A stretch of DNA of 7,124 nt from Hippea sp. (GCA_015486705.1 WFRG01000052.1:1-7124), one strand, 5' to 3'; shown: positions 1-6,797, numbered from the stretch's first letter. Notes: a model not told the origin generated them from the letters alone. Program-made: numbers and translations.

Positions 1-1211
1 AACAGTTTCAAAACAACGCCGTTTAAATCTTCAGGTTCTTTTAAGCTGTCAAAGTCGAACAACTCGATCTTGTCAATAAATTCAGGCTTTTTTGTGGGTC
101 TATTGTAAACAGGAGCATTTGAGACCATAAGCTTTACATCAATGTCTGCAACAACATCGTCTTTCCAGAGGAGCCTGATTTTTTTTCTGTCTGTAACATA
201 ACCAATTACCTCGGCATCCAAATTCCACTTCTTGAACACCGATTTAACCTCATCCTCTTTGCCCTTTTTGGCAACAATCAGCATCCTCTCCTGCGATTCA
301 GAGAGCATAATCTCAATTGGCGTCATGGGCTCCCTTGTTGGCACCCTATCAAGGTAAAGATCCAACCCCACGCCACCTCTGTCTGCCATCTCAAACGAAC
401 TTGATGTCAAACCCGCTGCACCCATGTCTTGAATACCCTCGATTATGTCCTTTTCCATTAGCTCGAGACATGCCTCAAGCAACAGTTTCTCTGTAAACGG
501 ATCGCCAACCTGAACAGCCGGACGTTCCTCTTCGTAATTTTCATCGAAGGAACTCGAGGCCATTGTTGCACCGCCAATACCGTCCTTGCCCGTCTTTGAG
601 CCCACGTAGAACACGGGATTGCCTATGCCCTTTGCGACGCCCAGAAAGATCTTGCTCCTTTTTCCTATGCCCAAACAGAATGCATTTACAAGGTTGTTCG
701 TGTTGTAGCATTCATCAAAAAACGTCATGCCACCAACTGTAGGCACACCAATACAGTTTCCATAATCACCAACACCCCTGATAACTCCATCTATTAAAAA
801 CTTGGTCTTTGGATGATTTAATGATCCAAAAAATAGGCCGTCCAAATTCATGACAGGCCTAGCGCCCATTGTGAAGATGTCCCTTAGAATGCCACCAACG
901 CCTGTAGCTGCGCCCTGATACGGCTCTATGAAGCTTGGATGATTGTGGGATTCCATTTTAAAAACAGCTACAAAACCATCGCCAACATCCACAACACCGG
1001 CATTTTCACCGGGGCCTATGACAACACACTCGCCCTTCGTTGGGAGTTTTTTAAGATGAACCTTAGACGATTTGTAGCTGCAATGTTCGCTCCACATGGC
1101 ATGTGCTATACTTAGCTCTATATCTAAAGGCTCTCTGCCCAATTTTTCCTTCAATAGCTCGTACTCTTCCCTTTTTAATCCAAGTGCGTCCAATTTTTCA
1201 TCTAAATTCAT
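1..1211 (-). CDS. purL: Phosphoribosylformylglycinamidine synthase subunit PurL (partial, C-terminal part outside window)
   Basis: PurL is the catalytic synthetase subunit of the fourth step of de novo purine synthesis. It converts FGAR, ATP and glutamine-derived ammonia to FGAM in the cytoplasm. The first 403 codons are visible and the reading frame is open to the window edge. Seen in the translation: SEHCSYKSS at about residues 41-49 (His43 in the conserved active-site position), [11 protein letters not shown] at 87-97, [12 protein letters not shown] at 100-111, [12 protein letters not shown] at 208-219, QVGDPF at 234-239, [12 protein letters not shown] at 261-272 and LSESQERM at 303-310. 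This is the N-terminal AIRS-type domain of the small, PurQ/PurS-dependent PurL, usually about 600-740 residues, so roughly half is missing to the left. The ATG at 1211 directly follows the prmA stop TAG with no spacer. A purine-rich AAAGGGGGAA just upstream, inside the prmA end, serves as ribosome binding site. It is the last visible gene of the cupin-prmA-purL unit. Identity is very secure. Confidence 0.97.
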   Translation of the reverse strand, partial: MNLDEKLDALGLKREEYELLKEKLGREPLDIELSIAHAMWSEHCSYKSSKVHLKKLPTKGECVVIGPGENAGVVDVGDGFVAVFKMESHNHPSFIEPYQGAATGVGGILRDIFTMGARPVMNLDGLFFGSLNHPKTKFLIDGVIRGVGDYGNCIGVPTVGGMTFFDECYNTNNLVNAFCLGIGKRSKIFLGVAKGIGNPVFYVGSKTGKDGIGGATMASSSFDENYEEERPAVQVGDPFTEKLLLEACLELMEKDIIEGIQDMGAAGLTSSSFEMADRGGVGLDLYLDRVPTREPMTPIEIMLSESQERMLIVAKKGKEDEVKSVFKKWNLDAEVIGYVTDRKKIRLLWKDDVVADIDVKLMVSNAPVYNRPTKKPEFIDKIELFDFDSLKEPEDLNGVVLKL

Positions 1212-1808
1212 CTATTCCCCCTTTTTGAAAAGAAGTGTTGTGTAGTCATTTAAGAACACATTCTTTAAAATTTTAAAGCCCTGTTCACTAAATATCCTTT
1301 GAACGGTGAAATTTTCTTCAACTATCACACCGGAAAAGAGGGCATATCCGCCTGTTTTTGTAAGCCTCGTTATATCATCCTTCATTGATATGATTATGTC
1401 TTCAAAGATATTTGCTATGACAACGTCAAACTGGCTCTTGATAGACTTTGGCGTGTTTGAAACAAAACACTCGATATTTTTAGCATTGTTCAAAGTGGCG
1501 TTTTTTATACACTCCTCAATGGCGAATTTCTCTATGTCAAAGCCAACGACCCTGTTTGCACCTAACTTTGATGCCACAATGGACAAAATCCCACTGCCAA
1601 TGCCTATATCGAGAAAACTTTTGCCCTTCAGATCCAAGGTTTCCATAACCTCAACACAGCTAATTGTTGTCTCATGAACGCCTGTCCCGAAGGATTTGCC
1701 TTTTGTTAATGTGATTTTGATTTTGTCCGTTTTGTGCCATGGCGGTGCGACGCAGAAGTTTTTGCCAATATCAATAACCTTGTCTTCGTTTTTAAATCGC
1801 CACTCCAT
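1212..1808 (-). CDS. prmA: PrmA-like ribosomal protein L11 methyltransferase, short form lacking the N-terminal domain
   Basis: This is a class I SAM-dependent methyltransferase of the PrmA family, which trimethylates lysines and the N-terminus of ribosomal protein L11. Family hallmarks seen: FGTGVHETT at residues 40-48, the SAM-binding motif DIGIGSG at 67-73, an acidic residue D91 ending strand 2 (GFDIE), IANIFED at 131-137 and FSGVIVEE at 158-165. At 198 residues it is clearly shorter than usual PrmA (about 250-300). It begins at the linker (MEWRFK) that normally follows the alpha/beta domain used to grip L11. The upstream sequence is fully occupied by the cupin gene, so no missed upstream start exists in this frame. 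The ATG lies in a TAATG overlap with the cupin stop, with AGAGGGAG about 10 nt upstream as ribosome binding site. The catalytic fold looks intact. Whether L11 is still the substrate is open; a related protein methyltransferase role is the main alternative. Confidence 0.85.
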   Translation of the reverse strand: MEWRFKNEDKVIDIGKNFCVAPPWHKTDKIKITLTKGKSFGTGVHETTISCVEVMETLDLKGKSFLDIGIGSGILSIVASKLGANRVVGFDIEKFAIEECIKNATLNNAKNIECFVSNTPKSIKSQFDVVIANIFEDIIISMKDDITRLTKTGGYALFSGVIVEENFTVQRIFSEQGFKILKNVFLNDYTTLLFKKGE

Positions 1809-2158
1809 TAAAGGTTTTCTCCCTCTTTAGGAACGATGCAAATAATGACGAAATCCTCATCGCCCGTGTTTATGTATTGGTGCTCAACATTTGAAGGCAC
1901 ATAAGCCACGCAATCCTTTTTAACCTCATATTCCTTGCCGTCCATGTACAAAATGCCTTTACCCTCAACAACGTAATTTATGTGCGGCCATGGATGTTTG
2001 TGTCTCGGCGTGTTACCTCCCTTTCCAATGGTAAAAAGCCTCATAACGTGTGAATCCCAACCCTCTTTCGGACCGATGAGTATCCTCTTTAGTGTATTTT
2101 TAACGCCCTCGCCTTCCATCAGCTTTGCTTCAATACTATCGATGCATCCAACAAACAT
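1808..2158 (-). CDS. Small single-domain cupin protein
   Basis: This is a 116-residue protein of the cupin superfamily (double-stranded beta-helix). Cupin motif 1 is visible around residues 47-68, with candidate metal ligands His53, His55 and Glu65 and an extra His59. Motif 2 is visible around 88-97 as PSNxxHxxxN, with His93 as the fourth candidate ligand; the usual PxG reads PSN. This supports a metal-binding barrel, but small stand-alone cupins of this type have many roles (isomerases, dioxygenases, sugar binding, sensors) and none can be assigned. There is no signal peptide, membrane segment or DNA-binding domain, so it is cytoplasmic. It is the first gene of the unit with prmA and purL; its TAA overlaps the prmA ATG by one base. 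A strong ribosome binding site, AAGGAGGGTG, sits just before the ATG and fixes the start. Its function is unknown; the operon position does not clearly suggest a purine or ribosome role. Confidence 0.85.
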   Translation of the reverse strand: MFVGCIDSIEAKLMEGEGVKNTLKRILIGPKEGWDSHVMRLFTIGKGGNTPRHKHPWPHINYVVEGKGILYMDGKEYEVKKDCVAYVPSNVEHQYINTGDEDFVIICIVPKEGENL

Positions 2159-2161
2159 CTC

Positions 2162-2171
2162 ACCCTCCTTT
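2162..2171 (-). promoter_or_regulatory. Strong ribosome binding site of the cupin gene
   Basis: On the minus strand the sequence AAGGAGGGTG, followed by AG and the ATG at 2158, is a near-ideal Shine-Dalgarno element. It is by far the strongest in the window and contrasts with the plus-strand neighbour mobA, which has none. Confidence 0.75.
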
Positions 2172-2186
2172 TGAGTTTTGGAAATA

Positions 2187-2222
2187 TTAACAAAAACGAG
2201 AGAATTTTGGTAGAATTAAATC
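2187..2222 (+). promoter_or_regulatory. Predicted mobA promoter giving a leaderless transcript
   Basis: A -35-like TTAACA (2187-2192, 5 of 6 matches to TTGACA) is followed by an 18-bp spacer and a -10-like TAGAAT (2211-2216, 5 of 6 matches to TATAAT). The expected transcription start, 6-8 bases past the -10, falls at about 2222-2224, on or beside the A of the mobA ATG at 2223. No Shine-Dalgarno sequence lies in front of that ATG, which agrees with a leaderless mRNA. The match is by eye and the region is AT-rich, so chance cannot be excluded. No other good promoter is visible nearer to mobA. Confidence 0.5.
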
Positions 2223-2804
2223 ATGGAAACGGTTCTGTGTATACTTGCAGGTGGCAGAAGCAGTAGGTTCAAAGAAGACAAGAGATGGGTTGAGATAAAC
2301 GGCAATCCCCTTTTGTTGGTTGTGTTAGAGAAACTGAGGCGTTTTTCTGACAATATAGTCATTTCCTCGAAGAGTTCAGATAGCATACCCATAGAAAATG
2401 TTACGGTTGTAAAGGATAGTGAAAATTTCGGTGGACCGTTGTGTGGGATTTTTGAGGTTGTAAAACAAGTTCGAGGCGATAGGTTCATTTTCTTTGCCGC
2501 CGATATGCCGTTTGTTACAGACGAAATGGTAAAAATGTTGATTTGTAATAGAAAGAAGAAAATCACGGTGTTTCGATGCAAAGGCAAGATATACCCACTA
2601 CCTTTAGCAATAAATAAGAGTGTTTTAGATTTACAGAGCAGTTGTATAAATAAAAGTATAATGTCAATCCTGGATAATAAGGATTTGGAAATAATTGATT
2701 GGGACTCCCAAGATTGCAATGAGTTTTTTAACATAAACACTCAGGAAGATCTATTAAAAGCCAAAGAGTACCTTTTGAAGCCAAACAAAAACACCAAACC
2801 ATAG
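2223..2804 (+). CDS. mobA: Molybdenum cofactor guanylyltransferase MobA
   Basis: MobA transfers GMP from GTP to molybdopterin-Mo to make the MGD cofactor of DMSO-reductase-family enzymes such as formate dehydrogenases and nitrate reductases; it acts in the cytoplasm. The 193-residue protein has the expected size and nucleotidyltransferase fold. Seen: the N-terminal nucleotide-binding loop LAGGRSSR at 8-15 with D19-K20, GPLCGI at 71-76, AADMPFV at 92-98 with Asp94 in the metal-binding position, and FFNINTQEDL at 168-177 near the end. The loop is slightly divergent: the usual R-M-G-x-D-K reads R-F-K-E-D-K, so the glycine is lysine. The start is certain because the loop sits at its normal distance from the first Met. 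It is the only plus-strand gene, apparently monocistronic, with no other molybdopterin genes beside it. Its last 64 bases overlap the end of murJ in antisense. A related nucleotidyltransferase (MobB-less MobA-like or MocA-type) is a weaker alternative. Confidence 0.9.
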   Translation: METVLCILAGGRSSRFKEDKRWVEINGNPLLLVVLEKLRRFSDNIVISSKSSDSIPIENVTVVKDSENFGGPLCGIFEVVKQVRGDRFIFFAADMPFVTDEMVKMLICNRKKKITVFRCKGKIYPLPLAINKSVLDLQSSCINKSIMSILDNKDLEIIDWDSQDCNEFFNINTQEDLLKAKEYLLKPNKNTKP

Positions 2805-4177
2805 AAAATCAGGGCTATAAGATAACCAAACCTAACAAAGCTCAGGGCTACAGATACCAAAAGCAAAAGTGACAGAGCGATAATTGTTATTTTATCGATG
2901 AACTCATAAGCAGGAATTTTATTAAACCGTTTATTGAAAAAGTTGTACAAAACTACAAAATTCACAAAACCGGAAATGCTCATAGATGCTGCAAGGCCCA
3001 CAAATCCGAATTTAAAACCCAAAACAAAGGATAGAACTATTGCAACAGAGGATGCCCAAATCGATGCTTTAAGGGGCGTCTTTGCGTCTTTTTGTGAATA
3101 GAATGCGTTTGAGATTATCTTTGACAGTGAAAAAAAGGCAAAGCTTGCTATCATGATTTTCAACGCCAAAGAGACGTTTAAGGCGTCAGTAAGACTGAAC
3201 CTACCATGCATGAAGATCAGTTTTACTACATCAAAGGAAAAAAAGAGGAAATACAGTGTAACAAGGGAAGAGTAAAACACGACAAAATGGGAGAGCATTT
3301 GTGTTGAATTTGAAAGCTCTGAATCATTCATGCGTGAAAGATCTGGCAGTGTGCCTTGTGTTAATGCAATAGAAAAGACGGCAAACGGCAACTGAAATAG
3401 CCTATTTGCATAGAAGATAAAGGAAAAGCTTCCGCTTGTCAAAAAGCTTGCAACGAAGCTATCGGCCATTGAGGAGATCTGCATCACGGAACTTCCAAGA
3501 GCAGCTATGCCCATGAGCTTGAAGACCTCAACGGTTGAACTCTTCATTTTAAATGTGATATTCAAGGGCAATCTCAAGCGTGTAAAATCAAATGTAACGG
3601 CCAAAAGTTGGAGCACACCGCCTATGATCACACCCAGACACAGGGCATAGACAGGATTTGGGAATGCTTTAAAGAAAAGAAAAATCGAGGCTATGATGCT
3701 TATGTTGAGTAGGGATGGTGCAAAAGCTGGAATAGCAAAGCACTTAAAACTGTTCAAAATGCCGGTTAGAAGCACTGTTAGGCCGATGAAAAAGATGTAA
3801 GGGAAGACCATTTTAACCAATCTGTCCATTAAGTCATTGTGCATGTAGCCTAAAGCGAAGAGTGCGATGAGTGCTTTTGAAAATACAATGCCCAACACGG
3901 TAACCATCAAAAGGAGCAAAGAAAACCATAAAATTACATTCCAAACGGCTTTGGGCTTTTCTTCTTCGTCCAATTTGGAAATTACGGGCACTATTGATGA
4001 ATTTACAGCGCCTTCACCCAAAAAGCGCCTCAAAGAATTGGGGATTCTGAAGGCTATGAAGAACATATCTGTATAGATGGATGCGCCAAAGTAGACGGCT
4101 ATGAAAAGGTCTCTTAAATATCCTAAGATCCTGCTTAAAAGTGTGAAAAGAGCTATGGTTTTTGCATTTTTAAACAT
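2741..4177 (-). CDS. murJ: Lipid II flippase MurJ (MviN family)
   Basis: MurJ is the MOP-superfamily membrane protein that flips undecaprenyl-linked lipid II across the inner membrane for peptidoglycan synthesis. The 478-residue protein shows about 14 hydrophobic segments, the full family topology, from residues 5-30 to about 453-472; it is slightly shorter than E. coli MurJ (511). Conserved charged residues of the central cavity are present: Arg16 and Arg22 in SRILGYLRD, Asp37 in YTDMFF, Arg50 and Glu55 in the IPNSLRRFLGEGA stretch, and Arg259 in YANRLFQLP; by spacing these match E. coli R18, R24, D39, R52, E57 and R270. The ATG overlaps the rsmI end by 8 nt (ATGTTTAA), so translation is likely coupled; its own ribosome binding site is weak. 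It is the last gene of the ftsB-trmFO-thyX-rsmI unit. The 3' end overlaps mobA by 64 nt on the opposite strand. No terminator hairpin with a T-run is visible after the stop. Confidence 0.95.
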   Translation of the reverse strand: MFKNAKTIALFTLLSRILGYLRDLFIAVYFGASIYTDMFFIAFRIPNSLRRFLGEGAVNSSIVPVISKLDEEEKPKAVWNVILWFSLLLLMVTVLGIVFSKALIALFALGYMHNDLMDRLVKMVFPYIFFIGLTVLLTGILNSFKCFAIPAFAPSLLNISIIASIFLFFKAFPNPVYALCLGVIIGGVLQLLAVTFDFTRLRLPLNITFKMKSSTVEVFKLMGIAALGSSVMQISSMADSFVASFLTSGSFSFIFYANRLFQLPFAVFSIALTQGTLPDLSRMNDSELSNSTQMLSHFVVFYSSLVTLYFLFFSFDVVKLIFMHGRFSLTDALNVSLALKIMIASFAFFSLSKIISNAFYSQKDAKTPLKASIWASSVAIVLSFVLGFKFGFVGLAASMSISGFVNFVVLYNFFNKRFNKIPAYEFIDKITIIALSLLLLVSVALSFVRFGYLIALIFYGLVFLFGFKRYSLAFNRSS

Positions 4178-4847
4178 CTTTCTCTACAAGGACAACAAAT
4201 TCACCTTTGATGGAAGGGTAGCTTGAGAGCTTTTCCAACACCTCACTAACGCGACCAAACAAAAACTCTTCGTGTATCTTTGTTAGCTCACGTGCAACCA
4301 CAACGTTTCTTTCACCAAGTGCATCCTTGATCGCTTCTAATGTTTTCAAGATCCTGTTTGGCGACTCGTAAAGAACAATCGTGCCTCCAACATCCGATTC
4401 TTTTAAGGTTTTTCTCTTTTTGTTCGGTCCTTTGGGTAAAAAACCCAAGAATATGAACTTATCCGTCGGTAAACCGGATGCAGAAAGAGCGGCAATTAAG
4501 GCCGAAGGACCAGGGATTGGCACAACGTTCAGCCCATTTTCCCTGCATGCCCTAACAATCCTGTATCCGGGGTCTGATATTGTCGGCGTTCCGGCGTCTG
4601 TTATGAGTGCTATGGACATGCCATTTTTTATGTCATCTATCGCTTTTTCAATGATCATTTTTACGTTGTAATCGTCGTTGTACTTAACAAGTCTTGTACT
4701 GATTGAGTACTTTTCAAACAGTCTCTTTGAATGATGGGGTGATTCTGCCAATACGTAATCAACACTTTTTAAAGTTTGAACGACCCTGAATGTGATGTCT
4801 TCCATATTCCCGATGGGTGTTGCCACGACGTACAAAGCACCGCTCAT
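4170..4847 (-). CDS. rsmI: 16S rRNA (cytidine-1402-2'-O)-methyltransferase RsmI
   Basis: RsmI 2'-O-methylates C1402 in the decoding centre of 16S rRNA with SAM, working with RsmH. This 225-residue protein belongs to the tetrapyrrole-methylase (SPOUT-unrelated) fold. Seen: YVVATPIGN at 6-14, the SAM-site loop DAGTPTISDPG at 84-94, PIPGPSA at 110-116, GLPTDKFIFLGFLPKG at 125-140, ESPNR at 161-165 and RELTKIHEE at 186-194, ending in KGEFVVLVE. It is shorter than E. coli RsmI (about 286) because it stops after the catalytic domain, a common compact form. One deviation: the strongly conserved AEDTR motif reads AESPH (34-38), so the Asp and Arg are replaced. The ATG shares an ATGA overlap with the thyX stop; a GGAG lies too far upstream (about 14 nt) to be efficient, which points to translational coupling. 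The 3' end overlaps murJ by 8 nt. Confidence 0.94.
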   Translation of the reverse strand: MSGALYVVATPIGNMEDITFRVVQTLKSVDYVLAESPHHSKRLFEKYSISTRLVKYNDDYNVKMIIEKAIDDIKNGMSIALITDAGTPTISDPGYRIVRACRENGLNVVPIPGPSALIAALSASGLPTDKFIFLGFLPKGPNKKRKTLKESDVGGTIVLYESPNRILKTLEAIKDALGERNVVVARELTKIHEEFLFGRVSEVLEKLSSYPSIKGEFVVLVEKDV

Positions 4848-5512
4848 AGGTTTTTAAAGTACTCCCTAATCTCCCTTATGTTCTCGCAGGGGTTTTCCTC
4901 GGGGCATCTACCCCTGACACACGAAGGCCCGGCGTTTTCAAATATGATGGGCGCTTTCCTTTTCACAAGTCTCAACATCTCAACGGCACAATTCCTGATC
5001 TCCCATTGAGCCCTGACGCAGCACCTTAGTGAAAAGAAGTGTAACAGTTCGCGGGCGTTCATCGTAACGACAATATTTGAACTCACCGCTTGGGGTATTA
5101 CAAACCGCGCATCCTCTTTTTTGACGCCCATCTCTATCAGTTTGTTGTAAAGCTCAATGGATGCATCAAAGTGCTCCTCCATAAGCCTCCTTACCTCTTC
5201 GCTTAAGCCTTCCGGTATTACAAAGCTATCCCTTTTCACCTTCGTGTATCTGTGGCTCTGCTGCGAATAGCTTGCTATCCTGTGCCTGACCAATTGATGC
5301 GTCGCTACCCTGCTCATACTTTCAATGAGAAATGTAAAGTTCACATGCTCTAAAACCGAGTGATGACCGGACTTAATCACCCGCTTCAGTATCTTCTTAA
5401 CACCCTCGTCATCCAATTTCAGTTTTTCGATGTCGGATGAATAGCAGACCCTCGCCGCAAATGCCGCCGTGTAATCGGGATTGGGTGTATATTCAATTAA
5501 ACTCACTTTCAT
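4844..5512 (-). CDS. thyX: Flavin-dependent thymidylate synthase ThyX
   Basis: ThyX makes dTMP from dUMP using 5,10-methylene-THF as carbon donor and FAD/NADPH for reduction; unlike ThyA it releases THF instead of DHF. The 222-residue length is typical. Seen: the ThyX signature RHR-x7-S as RHRIASYSQQSHR at 76-88, the FAD/dUMP pocket residues around SGHHSVLEH (48-56), NARELLHFFSLR at 152-163 and AQWEIR at 168-173. The C-terminal stretch has three cysteines (198, 204, 209) in a GPSCVRGRCPEENPC context, which is common in this subgroup. The ATG at 5512 lies 20 nt inside the trmFO end, and GGAGAG about 6 nt upstream of it is a reasonable ribosome binding site. The following rsmI starts within the stop (ATGA). 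It sits next to TrmFO, another folate- and FAD-dependent uracil C5-methylating enzyme, so both draw on the same methylene-THF pool. No thyA is seen in the window. Confidence 0.97.
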   Translation of the reverse strand: MKVSLIEYTPNPDYTAAFAARVCYSSDIEKLKLDDEGVKKILKRVIKSGHHSVLEHVNFTFLIESMSRVATHQLVRHRIASYSQQSHRYTKVKRDSFVIPEGLSEEVRRLMEEHFDASIELYNKLIEMGVKKEDARFVIPQAVSSNIVVTMNARELLHFFSLRCCVRAQWEIRNCAVEMLRLVKRKAPIIFENAGPSCVRGRCPEENPCENIREIREYFKNL

Positions 5513-6791
5513 ACTGTTCTCTCCATGCTTTGACGTTGTTTATGGCTATTTGAGCCTGCAACAACCTTTTCGCCTTCTTACTCTTCACTTTGCCCACATC
5601 AACGAAACCAAAGTTCTCGCTGATGGGCTGAAACTCACCATCTTTTGTGGTTATGTAGTGTATAAGACCGCCGAACATCGTATTCTTCGGCGGCTCCATC
5701 ATCCTTCCCTTCTTGAGAAGCAGGGCAATGTTCATGCCGACGTATATGCCAACTACGGCGCTTGCCATATAACCCTCAACACCCGTTATTTGCCCAGCAA
5801 AGAACACATTCGGTTTATCTTTTGCCTGCAGAAATACGTTCAACAGCCTTGGTGAATCAATAAACGTATTCCTATGCAGGCTGCCCAATTTGGCAAATTC
5901 TGCATCCTTTAGCGCAGGTATCAGCCTAAAAACCCTCTTTTGCTCCTTATATGTCAACTTCGTTTGAAACCCCACAAGACCAAGCAGTGTCCCTTCTCTA
6001 TTTTCCTTTCTCAGTTGAACAACGGCGAATGGCGTTTTTCCTTTAAATTTTAATCCTACGGGTTTAAGAGGCCCAAAAAGCAGTGTTTGCCTGCCCCTTT
6101 CTGCCAGCTCCTCAATAGGCAAACATGCCTCATAGTAGTTCTTCTCAAACTCCCTAAACTCAACCTTTTCGGCCCTTATGAGCTCATCGTAGAACCTGTT
6201 GTACTCCTCTTCCGTTAGCACACAGTTAAAGTAGTCTTTGTTATCTGAATACCTCGAGCCCCAAAAGCCCTTTGAATAGTCCACACTATCTGCGTATACA
6301 ATTGGTGCTATGGCATCAAAGAAGTGCAAAAGGTCACCTTTTATAACGTTTTTTCTCAAGAAATCTATAAGCTCACCGTCACACAAAGGTCCACAAGCAA
6401 CGACCCATATATTCTCACCATCCAGTCTCGTTATGCGCTCCCTAATTAGATTAATATTCGGATGTTTTTCAACCCACTTTGTTGCAATATTTGAAAACCT
6501 CTTCCTGTCAACGGCCAATGCATTGCCAGCTTCGACCTTGGTAAGCGATGCGATTTTAAGCAGAACAGAACCCAAGATCTTCATCTCCTCTTTCAAAACG
6601 CCACTTGCCGTTGTTAGTTTTGTGCTGCCCAAGGAATTGCTGCACACAATCTCGGCAACTTCCTCGGATTTGTGTACCTCACTGAATTTTTTAGGCTTCA
6701 TTTCAAAGAGATTTACTTTAATACCCCTATTAGCCAAAGCAAATGCCGCCTCTATGCCTGCCAAACCCGCACCAATTATGTTTATTTTCAT
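5493..6791 (-). CDS. trmFO: Methylene-THF-dependent tRNA (uracil-54-C5)-methyltransferase TrmFO
   Basis: TrmFO (formerly Gid) makes m5U54 in the T-loop of tRNA, taking carbon from 5,10-methylene-THF and electrons from FADH2. The 432-residue length is normal. Seen: the N-terminal FAD dinucleotide-binding loop GAGLAG at 7-12, FEMKP at 29-33 (usually YEMRP), EIVCSNSLGS at 47-56 with Cys50, the region YYEACLPIEELAERGRQTL at 219-237 with Cys223, GPLKPVGL at 240-247 and the C-terminal FAD contact FAGQITGVEGYMASA at 331-345. Cys50 and Cys223 correspond by context to the two functional cysteines of the Bacillus enzyme (C53 and C226). The start is fixed by the loop at its usual distance from Met1. It starts 6 nt after the ftsB stop and lacks a clear Shine-Dalgarno (AAATACCT before ATG). 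Its last 20 nt overlap thyX. The MnmG/GidA relative is excluded by size and by the CSNS motif. Confidence 0.97.
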   Translation of the reverse strand: MKINIIGAGLAGIEAAFALANRGIKVNLFEMKPKKFSEVHKSEEVAEIVCSNSLGSTKLTTASGVLKEEMKILGSVLLKIASLTKVEAGNALAVDRKRFSNIATKWVEKHPNINLIRERITRLDGENIWVVACGPLCDGELIDFLRKNVIKGDLLHFFDAIAPIVYADSVDYSKGFWGSRYSDNKDYFNCVLTEEEYNRFYDELIRAEKVEFREFEKNYYEACLPIEELAERGRQTLLFGPLKPVGLKFKGKTPFAVVQLRKENREGTLLGLVGFQTKLTYKEQKRVFRLIPALKDAEFAKLGSLHRNTFIDSPRLLNVFLQAKDKPNVFFAGQITGVEGYMASAVVGIYVGMNIALLLKKGRMMEPPKNTMFGGLIHYITTKDGEFQPISENFGFVDVGKVKSKKAKRLLQAQIAINNVKAWREQYESEFN

Positions 6792-6797
6792 AGGTAT

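Larger units (their letters stand above)
2159..2222. other. Divergent intergenic region between the cupin-prmA-purL unit and mobA
   Basis: This 64-bp stretch is the only real intergenic space in the window and must hold the control signals of two divergent units. It contains the cupin ribosome binding site, the predicted mobA promoter and an imperfect direct repeat: ttttggaaatattaa (2176-2190) and ttttggtagaattaa (2205-2219), 12 of 15 identical and offset by 29 bp. The second copy covers the mobA -10. On the minus strand a weak TAATAT (2189-2184) could be the cupin -10, but I see no convincing -35. The two promoters would overlap, so the units could compete for polymerase or share a regulator. 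Confidence 0.5.

Noticed and set aside
1306..1677. A 123-codon plus-strand open frame opposite prmA.
   Set aside because: The minus strand carries the methyltransferase motifs; the plus-strand product has no recognisable features.
2666..2685. Inverted repeat AATCCT...AGGATT near the mobA end, considered as a terminator of murJ.
   Set aside because: The stem is only 6 bp with an 8-nt loop, is AT-rich, lies within mobA coding sequence and has no clean T-run after it on the murJ strand.
2216..2740. A 174-codon minus-strand open frame starting directly after the murJ stop.
   Set aside because: It lies wholly antisense to mobA, which has clear family motifs. The translation is Leu/Ser/Phe-rich with no recognisable domain, and there is no ribosome binding site suited to it. 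It is treated as a shadow frame.
2808..2859. Near-repeat of cagggcta...gata...acc in the last part of murJ.
   Set aside because: It encodes similar hydrophobic residues of the last two membrane helices and is most simply explained by coding for like residues; copies are short and imperfect.
4844..4920. Cysteine cluster at the ThyX C-terminus, considered as an extra metal site or fusion.
   Set aside because: A GPxC...CPE...C ending is, to my knowledge, common in this ThyX subgroup, so it is not unusual, though metal binding cannot be excluded.
5481..5855. A 124-codon plus-strand open frame across the thyX start and trmFO end.
   Set aside because: Both minus-strand genes are well supported here; the plus-strand translation has no family features.
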